64,000 nucleotides of DNA from Ophiodon elongatus. Taxonomy: Eukaryota > Chordata > Actinopteri > Perciformes > Hexagrammidae. Under the pieces are notes generated by a model. The model made no database searches and was not told where the DNA came from. It saw only the letters and a program-made list of their open reading frames with translations. The position numbers and the translations under genes are program-made. The stretch covers positions 1,346,001-1,410,000 of the forward strand of contig JACSYO010001682.1 of NCBI GenBank assembly GCA_016806645.1, written 5' to 3'. Positions 38,661-64,000 of this stretch are shown here, in pieces (the first letter of the stretch is position 1; each line of letters begins with the position of its first letter).

Positions 38661-39057
38661 ATCAATTTGGTGATGTTTAACGCTGGAAAATCTATTAAAC
38701 AAGACAATAAAAGAAAGTTCTATGGCATTGCTTCTCAGTATGTATATGTTCATATCTTTAACCTGAGCCAGGCCATAAAACAATGATAGCAATCCAGTTT
38801 ACAAGTGTGATGTCACTGTCCAGATATATATATATACACACCCATAAAGGGTGAACAGGGCCTGTAGGACACCATTTATGTTGGGGTATATGTCACTGAG
38901 GCTTAACTTTATGGCCGTAAAGTCCACCCCATCAAGCCCACCTGGCTGCTGACAGGTTGATTTGGGAATCAATTAGTATCCACATCCGTTCACTTACTGT
39001 CTGACCGGGCAAACAGTGCAGGTCACAGCATAGTGTTTGGTTTGTCCCTTCTGGGAT

Positions 39058-39258
39058 ACAGTAGAAAAACGGCAGTGCAACATGGCCAACTCCGTGAAGA
39101 CGACCCGCTCCTTACGTAGATATAAACATCTCATTCTAAGCTAACGGAAACACAATGATTCTTATTTTCATGTGATTATGCACTAAAGAAAACAGACTTA
39201 TTAATATTATATTACATTTCTTCCAATAGATCCGCCTAAATGCTTGAACACTGTTCTG
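39058..39258 (-). repeat. Interspersed repeat family D, copy 2
   Basis: Inverse of the first part of the 24477 copy: gtagatataaacatctcatt, ctaagct, gattcttattttca, ccaatagatccgcc and aaatgcttgaacactg match its reverse complement in order. Confidence 0.65.
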
Positions 39259-41240
39259 TGTCAATGGAATTAGGTCTTGGACACTATTGTGTCATCATTG
39301 ACATTTGTAGGTGTGTGATTTAATGTCTCCCCTCTTATAATGTCAAAAAAGTCAACAAAAAAAATTAAATAGTCTTCACAATCTCTCAGGTTGATTAATT
39401 CAGTCCCTACCTGTTTTTAAAAACTTCAGCGCATGATTTAGAGAGAAAGAAAACATGTAATATTTGACATATATAGAAGTAAATTCCATAGTAGAAAAGA
39501 ATAAAAGATGAGGGCAACTGAGCACAATATTTTTTACCTCTTTTACATTAAATGTTCGGTGAAAAAAAATTGCTACTACCAAAATAACCACCAGCTTGTC
39601 GGCTGCTAATCCAGCAGGCAGGTGTCTTGTCCAACACACCAACTCCTGCTCTGAAAAAAAGAAATCACCCATAAAGTAGCATTATCGTTCAAAATGAAAA
39701 GGTCAGCCACTCCCCCTCAGATACACCTGGGCAGAGAAATGATCCCACACGAGAACCAAGGGAGTGTTGGTGTTTGCGTGGGGCGGGCAGGGGTAAGACT
39801 GCGTGTAACGGCAGCATGGGGGCCCCCGTGCTCTCCTCTCTCAGGGCCACTAATGAAGTCTGATGCATCCCAATCTTGGTGGAACAATACAGAAAGGTCA
39901 TTCTCAGCTGGTACCCCACTACGCCCCCCCCACCCTCCCACCACCACCACCACCACCCGCCAAGCAGTCGGCCTGCACTGTGATACAGCCACCACCAACT
40001 GTGACTGACTGCAGCCGCTTTGTCACTCGGTGAACAGGAGGGAGAGGAGGTCGGGGTGGCAATCTGATTCAAATCAGTCCTTCAAGTGAGAACAGAGAGG
40101 CAAATAATGCATTCATCTCTACCCTGGGCTTTGAACATGCCTCTGCTGTAATAGTCCCACCGCTGCAGTCTTTGCAGGGCCTTCTATAGTGTTTAAGCCA
40201 CTCTTTCAGGTGTAGCTCTTTGATTCACACTGCGACTCTATTGGGTATTAATGCCGGGGCGCACGCTGCAGAAACAGTTCCTCAGACTAATACTAATTAG
40301 CCACCGGGATTATTTTTCAGGTGCTGCACTTCATCCGTCAAATAAATCCGGCGGCAAGTGAACGCAGCATTTAGATAAAGTTAAAATGATTTTGCAAAAT
40401 GGCTTTTTTGCAGCGGTCCCCAGTGTCTACGGTGTTTACTTGTCGCTGGGGTGCAGCGGTGGGAGTTGCTCCACTTATAGAAAATGATTTGGGTGAATAT
40501 TTGCAAACAGTGGTCTTTTTTTCTTTTTTTTTTTGCGTCCCCCCACCCCGAATCCTCCACCCACTATAATTAAACAATGTAAGTCCTATCGGGGACAGGG
40601 GTATCCATAACGGCAACCTGGAGCACTTAAAAGCCATAAACACAAGACAAATGTTCATCAGCTGCACGAGTGAGCCATAATCAATCATCGGACTTATAGC
40701 GGAGGAAACAGATTATTTCCCGTGCAGGAGAGTGCTGATGCTGACATAAGAATATAAATGAATGCATTCTAATTGTGAGAAATTCCCGTGTATAACCGGC
40801 ACACAAATACTGCTCTTATATAAGTGGAGGAAGAGAGGGGAGCTGGGATTGATCACTGTTGGACTCATCCGTGGGAAGTACAACAGCAGCACCCTGTGGC
40901 CGTGGCAACACATAACACCCTGAGTCCTCCACGTGCATGAGAGATCAGAGGGTTTAGAGAAAGGAGTGCGTTTCTTTATTATAGCACCTTTGTGGAGCAG
41001 AACTACTGATACAAAATATGAATACATTTGAAGCTAAGGCGTGTCTGACAAGGTACATCTTGAGCTGCTTTTTAAACCTTAGAGGCCCACGTAGACCCAT
41101 TTGTTTTCCTTTCTTACAGGGGACGGGGATCTTTAGGGGGAGATAGCAAGTCAACAGTACATGCCACAGAGAGGAATTATAAAATAAATGTAACCAAAGG
41201 AAAAACCTTCAAAATACCACATTAGGACATCAAGACCTTA
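39259..41240. other. Intergenic sequence with a candidate conserved block
   Basis: Bases 39930-39960 are a CCACCA-type tract. Bases 40090-40380 contain actaatactaattagcc and other homeodomain-like words in GC-balanced sequence. ORFs here are low-complexity or unrecognised. Confidence 0.4.
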
Positions 41241-41830
41241 AGGTACACCATATAGGGAAAAATATTTACTGTAAGAATTGTATTTTTGGGTGATTGGATG
41301 GCGAGTACCTCTGTTCTGGAAACTGCTCAGAAACCCCCATCATCCTCTGAATGCCTCGGGTCTATAGTTTGTGTTTGTGAAGTTTCATGACGCTGTGATG
41401 ATCCTAGAGGTCACAACAGGTCCTTTAAAGACGGTGATGCCAAGTTTCAAGAAGTGAAACGGCTGCTATGGGGACTAACGTCATCACACATGCAGACACC
41501 TGGGCTCATTGAATCCACAAGAGTCTCAGCTTTATTCACGTTTTTGAAAAAATACGTAAGTGGGCGTGTCTATGAAGGCGAGACTCATAGGGACCGATAA
41601 CCCATTTTCATTCATATTTCTTGAGGCGAGAGGTCAAGAGACCCCTGTGAATATGGCCATGCCAGTTATGCCCTCACCAAAATTTGTTTTGCTTTTTGGA
41701 GCTTTACTCAGCCTCCTTCCTTACAAGCCAGTCACAAGCATGACACGGCTGGTATCAATGGCTTCCTTGGTCGTCCAACGTCCTATGATACCAGTATCTT
41801 CACTCTAGCTTTAACACCGAGCAGCCACTC
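41241..41830 (+). repeat. Interspersed repeat, single copy in window
   Basis: The stretch from ggtacaccatatagggaaaa through ggaccgataacccattttc, gaatatggccatgccagtta and gataccagtatcttcactc follows the wording of a repeat common in fish genomes. It has no coding capacity that I recognise. Confidence 0.5.
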
Positions 41831-43221
41831 AAAGACGGTCATGTCGGCCGCGATCGTGCAGGTCTTGCACAAGTGTTCCCAGAAGGGGGGAAGAGTTCCA
41901 AGGTTACCAAAACCTGCTGGTGATTGAGGGCTGCAGAAGGCCGTTATTCAGTGGAGATGGGTTTTTTTTTTTTCACTCACTGCTGATAACAATGGCTCCT
42001 TATCTGAAAGTCTAACTCCTGGCTCAGAGAGGCATATTGATGTCAGTACCGCCCTCCGAATATCCAGCATCGGTCACTTCGAGCCAACCTGCTCCTTTTG
42101 CCTGCAGCTGGTCAACGGTGTCAAAAGCCACAGGGAGCTCCAGCGGTACCAGAGCATTCTGTGCCATTCGAGGACCTGAGGAGAGCTGTTCCAGGGGGGA
42201 AACCAGACCGAAACTCACCGAGAACATTCCGCTCATCTTAAGGCAACTGCTCAGCAGCCCCCTTTTTCTTTTTTTTTTTTCAAGACATTCACAATAAAAA
42301 GTCATCTTGGAAATTGGCTCGTAAATGCGGCCCTGTCGGGGTCTGCCCGAATGCATTGCGCAGCCCCGGAGACGGCTGTATTTTGTCCTCTCAAAGATCA
42401 CATTAAACTCCATCCCCGGCTGGCAAATGTCACTTTGTTATTGCAGGGCTCGATATCCTCGTGTCGCCGCACGCGCAAGACTCTGGGCGGCTCGGAGTCG
42501 ACTTCCCGTTGACCGCGGGCCCCCGAACCATATGCCGGGCGTAGTCCCCAGAAAAGCTGCCAGGTGAGAGCGTTTTAATCACCTTTGAAATGAGTGATTA
42601 GAATAATTATTTCAGGGGAGAGGGATGGCTCCTGCTATTAACAGCCCTCTGTTCAATATCACAACAAATTAGTTCATGCTCATTAGCATGAGTTGTGCTT
42701 GCCTAGTGGTTTGGAAAGCCTCCACCGGGAACCCGCTTTATTACTCCCCGTGAGTGGGGCATGTAATTAGCATTCGTCAAGTGCTGTGTTTATATAACGA
42801 CCCTCCTCGCAAAAAAAAAAAAAACAAATGTCATTTTGATGTTACATAAGTGTTACTTGCCTGATCAAGGAGGGTCTCACTTGCCGAGGCCAAATTGTCA
42901 CATGAAAAGGTCGGCAGAACTTCCTCCGGAACTCGAAGTCCTTGGAGAAGGACCGACAGGTTGTGTTCTCAAGTGTCAAGTCAGAAGTCGAGCTTATTGG
43001 CTTTTATCACGTATTTATAGGCCCGCTGAGACATGCAGCAAATTGCAGATGAGCCAGCCTGGGAGATCTGCAGTACAATGGAAACAGAAAGCACATCAGG
43101 AAAAACTAAATGAGAAAACCCTTGGTAGGGGGAATTCAAAAAGACAGAGGTCCAAAAATGGACAGAAAGTTGTACCAATCTGGAGAGACACAACTTACAA
43201 CAACTGGAATAGAATCAAAAA
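41831..43221. other. Intergenic sequence with a candidate conserved block
   Basis: Bases 42560-42830 contain two ATTAGCAT words (42682-42689 and 42766-42773) in GC-balanced, palindrome-rich sequence. A 139-codon + ORF at 42836-43255 shows no domain. Confidence 0.45.
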
Positions 43222-43975
43222 CAGTGGCAAAAGAAGTATTCAGATATTTGAGTAGTCAAAGTATCAAAGGTAAAAGTATTCATTAGGCAGCAGAAAGGCC
43301 CCTGTCATTACTGTGTAATGCATTATCACATTGGATACGGGTGCATGAACATGTAAGCAGTGTTTAAAAGGAAATATTCCTTGTCCTTACATCGTTGATG
43401 ATGTCGACACTAACTTTATTGTATCAATGCCAATGCAGCTTTAACTCCATCAGTCAGTTCTCCAGGGGGAGCAGAACCAAGCTGACAACCAAAACCCTTT
43501 TTTATTATGTAAATTATATTTGAATAAATCTTAAATTAATCGCTTGTTCAGCGACTCTTCTCTTGTCTTTTCTGTTTTTTTTATTCTAATATTTTGAACT
43601 TGGCTGAAACTTTCTGCAAGTAAAGCTAGGATGTTGAAAGATACACTCACTCAAACGCTATCACATTGGAATTGATGAGAGTGAAAGTTAATTTTTGTCC
43701 TTGGAAACAAGGAGCTTGACAAAAACAATTAGGTTTTCACTGGAGCGTGTGGAAGCCTGTGAGATGTGGATGAAATATACAGAAAAGGCTAGGAGGGAGA
43801 CCTTGAGTTCTGAATGTTTTGCAAAACAGATTTAATTCTGATTGGATGAAAAATATTGACTTCTGAATTGTAGTCGGATTACAGTGGTGGAATATAACTA
43901 AATTAATTTACTCAAATATTGTAGGATACTTCACTTCTACTTTACTTGAGTATTTCCATTATGATGTTTTTTTTA
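43222..43975 (+). repeat. Two fragments of a common fish repeat
   Basis: Bases 43222-43460 (gaagtattcagatatttgag, aaaggtaaaagtattcatta) and 43880-43975 (acagtggtggaatataacta, ctttacttgagtatttcca) follow the wording of the aagtaaaagta-rich element widespread in teleosts. The two may be separate copies or ends of one element. Confidence 0.5.
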
Positions 43976-44269
43976 ATAGCTTAAACTATCAAGCACTATA
44001 TATACACATTTGCTCAAATTAGAAAAAAATAATTAAAGAGAGCATTCCCTTCTCTTTTTTTTAAGTTATTGGTTGGTTGCTCTGCGTGCAGGGGACACAA
44101 TTGCAGTGCGCACACACTTCCTGATGGAGCTGCTCCTGCGAAGAATAAAAATACACTCCTAGCAAGCCAGCTAGACGAGTTGTGAAAAAAAGTTATGTCT
44201 GGCTGTCAAGTGGATAGAGAAAGACTATTTCTAAAAATGGACGTTATTCCTCGGTTTTCTGTCCATTAA

Positions 44270-44957
44270 TAGCAGAAAACATCCCCCATGTCCAGAGAGC
44301 CACCGGCGCTCGCGACAAGACAACTGCGAAAGGGTTGGATTGTTGAACTTAAGTCCCGGTAGCTAGCGTTAGCAACCAGGCTAGCCAGCTAACGCAAACC
44401 GGCTAGCCAATATACTGTAGGCCTGACGTATCTTGTTTTTACCCGCGAGTGTTGCGTGGTGCTGTTGAATTATGGCCGAAACCGGTCCGCAATAATGCCA
44501 CGGGCCCGTGTTACGTGTGCCGAAAGCTAACTATAAGCACTCTTGAGATCCCAGTGACAGTTGTGCCAGGGCTGTGATAGCTAGCTAGCTGCAGGTCGCT
44601 GTGCTAGCTTGTTGAGCTACGCGGTTAGCCAGTTGGCTGACTGCATCATAACTAACTTAGCTGACAGGAGGCTCACATTAAGCCGTTGAGTCTTGTTTGA
44701 CAGGACATGTAACTGACCGTAGCTAGCTAACCTCAACGTTATTTATTATGTTACTCAGCCACGTCCCTGGCCGGCGACAAGTTAGTTAGTCATACAGTTG
44801 TGCCAGTGTTGATAGCTAGCTCGCTAAATGTCTTGAAGCAAGTCTTCGCACCCTTTTTTGTGCCCCAATTTAACTGTGAACAGACGTTAACGTTCGTGCT
44901 CTTCTCGTCTGCTGTTTGCTCTCTTTTCAGTAAGCTGCTAGCTGACGTTAGCCAGGA
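44270..44957 (+). promoter_or_regulatory. map3k7: map3k7 promoter / 5'UTR region
   Basis: GC-balanced stretch directly before the start codon with many copies of GCTAGC, GTTAGC, TAGCTAGC and GCTAAC. I cannot place the transcription start. A 30-bp segment is duplicated (44557-44587 and 44794-44821). Short upstream ORFs begin at 44472, 44495, 44706, 44748 and 44828. A pyrimidine tract with CAG at 44928-44930 resembles an acceptor and could end a 5'UTR intron. Confidence 0.6.
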
Positions 44958-61592
<16,635 letters not shown>

Positions 61593-61702
61593 TGAGACGG
61601 AGACGTCTGCTGAACTGCTACCAATCCCCCCCCTGCCCAACATCTCCCCCCCCCACCCAACCCCTCCCTCACACCGGCACTATAACACTACCTGCTCATT
61701 CT

Positions 61703-61705
<3 letters not shown>

Positions 61706-61740
<35 letters not shown>
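61706..61740 (+). repeat. (CA)17 microsatellite at the start of the 3'UTR
   Basis: Perfect 35-nt run 114 nt after the stop codon. It would be translated as alternating Thr-His in the frame reached when exon 16 is skipped. Confidence 0.96.
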
Positions 61741-61742
<2 letters not shown>

Positions 61743-63228
61743 TTCCCAGTCCAGCTTTGTAAAGAGACCCGTGTCCTGCATGTCGCATTGTAGACCCTCA
61801 ACGTCTGTCCAGCGGGAAGACGACGTCCTCTGTACAGACATTTGCACATCCTCAGTGTATGCTGTGACCGCAGACCAAACAATCACTCCAGCCCACGGAC
61901 CCTGCTGCTGCGCTCCGGGTGTTGGACCTTTCCCTTCAGCGACCGAGCATCCCCCCCTCCCGACCCCTCTTGGGTGTGGCGGCTGGGCCGACGAGTCCTG
62001 GGTCGTGTGTTTCTACGTTTGCTCTCAGGGCTGCCCGGTCGGCGTGCGTCCACGCCTCAGCAGCCGGCGGAGGCCACACCGTCCTTTCAGAATGTGAAAA
62101 GGCTTTCTTTCTTTTTTTCTGAAAAAAAAAACAAACAAACAAAGAGTGTGAATAATATGCAAGAATCTTTTGAGATTGGTGAGAAAGTTTGGAACCTGTT
62201 CTACAGCGCGTGTGCGTGGAATCCCTGTTATGCAAACCACACACGCCCTTAAATTAAGGTATTTATGTCTCCCCTTTTTTGTGAGCATGAGCCCTTTTCC
62301 ACAGACCGCCGTACCCGTTTACTCCTTCGAGATGTCGTCAGTTCGGAGAGGGGTGAACATCGTGTCGGATATTGCTGAAAAGGGAATAGCTTGTGGGGGG
62401 TGGGGGGGAGGGGGGGGTGCAGCTTTAATAATCTGCTCCTCATGCTCTTCAAACAAAACACACACCTAGCTTCCCGAGCAAACACGGGGAGCTGCGGATT
62501 CCCCTTTTTATTTGGACTTCGGTATTGATTTTGTTTTTTAGCGTGTCGATGTTTTTTCTTTTCTTTTCTATTCAGTAGTTCACTTTGTATGATAGCTCTT
62601 GTGTCATTTCTGCGTTAGGACATGTTTTATCTGGTCTGGGAATGCCCTTGCGGACAAAAATAGAGGGGCCTATACCTCCCTATACAGTATCTAGTTTGTT
62701 TTTAGTTCACATGTTGCCTTAGAAGTTGCCTGCATTTTAAGTGCTTGTTTTATGTGACATTTAGTGGGGATAAAAGCAAAAAAAAATCTATTTTTAATGT
62801 AATGGACAGTGAATGAAATTCTCCCCGGAGGTGAGCGAGAAGGATCTTTGTCAGTAAGCTAATCATGTAAATGTCTCCCACCAGCTTTACATCCAAAACA
62901 TGACATGTACTCTAAAAAAAAAAAAAGAATGTGATTTTGTTTTGTTTCTTTCTTGGTTTTATAACCCTCAAGTACTTTTGCACAATCACTTTTGTTTTGT
63001 CTGGTCATGTACAAATTTTATCTCTCATTTAAGCAATTCAGATTTTAAAAGGGCAAGACTTGACGAGTCTTACTTTTAAAAAAAAAAAATGTGTTACTGT
63101 ACAGGAGTGAATCTTCACCGGATCGCCCTCGTGAGTTTTCTGTTCACAAAGAATGAATTTACCACGCGCACACCACACTGTTTATGAAGTGTTTCCTAAG
63201 TTATTGGGAAGTGAGCAAGGCATTATGA

Positions 63229-63234
63229 AATAAA
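63229..63234 (+). promoter_or_regulatory. map3k7: AATAAA polyadenylation signal of map3k7
   Basis: Canonical hexamer 1637 nt after the stop codon. It is followed by a T/GT-rich stretch (about 63250-63285) typical of a downstream element. I see no better signal earlier in the 3'UTR. Confidence 0.75.
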
Positions 63235-63255
63235 CGGAATGGTGAAAAAGATGCA

Positions 63256-64000
63256 CTTTTTCTGTTTGAGTGTTTGGCAGATGAATTTACAGTGTTTGTG
63301 TCCATTTTTTTATTTTTATTTCTGCTTAACCCAACAGATTTTCTGTAAAGCAATGCGATTTATTGAAGTGCCAAGTAGTTCTTACATGTGAGGATTTGAT
63401 TGATTTCAGCTGCTCGAAGGTGCAATGTGTAAGCCATAGCCAGAATGTAAGTTTAAAATGTTCACAAACTACCATAGTCAACAGAATTTAAAGAGGTTAC
63501 CGTGTTGTCGCTATGACATTGTTGCAGAGATAAATATGTTTATTTGAATGCAGTGTGTATTTTGCTTTAGATTACGCTTCTAGTAACGTAATTAAGTCAT
63601 GAATCAAGTTCAAAGTAAAGGTAATTGTTTTTACACCGAGGAACTTCTCTTTTTGTGTTGATTATGGCGACCCCTGTGGTCAAAACCGGAAGTGAAAATC
63701 TCGTTTTACTGCAGCAGGGTCTGACAGTCTGACTCACGCGGTCCTGATTACTAGAAGAATACAATGTCATATTCACACTCGGCCGATTCTTTCTAGCCAA
63801 AACCCCTTGGGCTTGTTGATGGAGTGCTGCGGGGCTAACGTATTTCTGTCGGCCAACCCGGAGGTTAGCGTGGCACTGGTACCATCGACAACAAGCCAGT
63901 GGGATTTTCCTAATATGAGCTAATGGGAGTTTGCTGATCCATTGGGGAGTCGGGGCAGTGGCGCTGAGGGTTTGCACTGGCTGAATCTATGTTGCTACTG
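63256..64000. other. Sequence downstream of map3k7
   Basis: No gene seen. From about 63417 the text looks like an interspersed fish repeat: aaggtgcaatgtgtaagcc, then atggcgacccctgtgg near 63664. A related short word occurs in inverse orientation at about 35730-35747. The family is unidentified. Confidence 0.35.

Larger units (their letters stand above)
61593..63255 (+). other. map3k7: map3k7 3' untranslated region
   Basis: About 1.66 kb from the stop codon to just past the poly(A) signal. It opens with a C-rich tract (61626-61670) and a (CA)17 repeat (61706-61740). It also has a G-run cluster at 62395-62417 and A-runs at 62915-62927 and 63078-63089. The end is inferred from the AATAAA; no transcript evidence. 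Confidence 0.75.

Noticed and set aside
39689..40072. 127-codon minus-strand ORF
   Set aside because: Low-complexity Trp/Gly run from a CCACCA tract; no protein-like composition.
42836..43255. 139-codon plus-strand ORF
   Set aside because: No recognisable domain, and its end runs into a common fish repeat (from 43222).

Overview
This is vertebrate nuclear DNA, most likely from a percomorph-type teleost. The evidence is one intron-rich gene with an unmistakable vertebrate protein, short introns, many CA/GT microsatellites, and several interspersed repeat families and miniature DNA transposons whose termini resemble those common in fish genomes. I cannot name the species.

The only gene I can support is map3k7 (TAK1, TGF-beta-activated kinase 1) on the + strand, coding from 44958 to 61592. 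I resolve 17 coding exons whose phases all join. They give an 1800-nt CDS (599 aa plus stop). The parts are an N-terminal kinase domain, a serine-rich linker and a C-terminal TAB2/3-binding coiled coil. Fifteen of the 16 introns are GT-AG; intron 6 starts with GC. Two exons match by size and position the alternatively spliced exons of mammalian TAK1: exon 12 (81 nt, in frame) and exon 16 (116 nt, frame-shifting). The 3'UTR runs to a poly(A) signal at 63229-63234. Upstream of the start lies a promoter/5'UTR region rich in GCTAGC/GTTAGC-type words.

Bases 1 to about 44000 show no supportable protein-coding gene. This fits the gene-poor interval that lies 5' of MAP3K7 in mammals. The interval holds interspersed repeats: a five-copy family with a conserved terminus, a four-copy ACGTTA-rich family, a two-copy family, a degenerate Tc1-like transposase, a PIF/Harbinger-like fragment nested in another repeat, and a small TIR element with a nested insertion. 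It also holds minisatellites and several GC-balanced blocks with homeodomain/POU-like words that could be conserved enhancers.

The introns carry their own mobile elements: a hAT-like insertion with an 8-bp target duplication in intron 6, and a 1.2-kb element with 19-bp inverted repeats in intron 4. They also hold long microsatellites close to splice sites. I found no tRNA, rRNA, CRISPR array or second gene, and no clear new biological system. The most interesting signals concern splicing of map3k7: the GC donor, the repeats flanking exons 7, 12 and 13, and the frame-shifting exon 16 whose alternative reading runs through a CA microsatellite.
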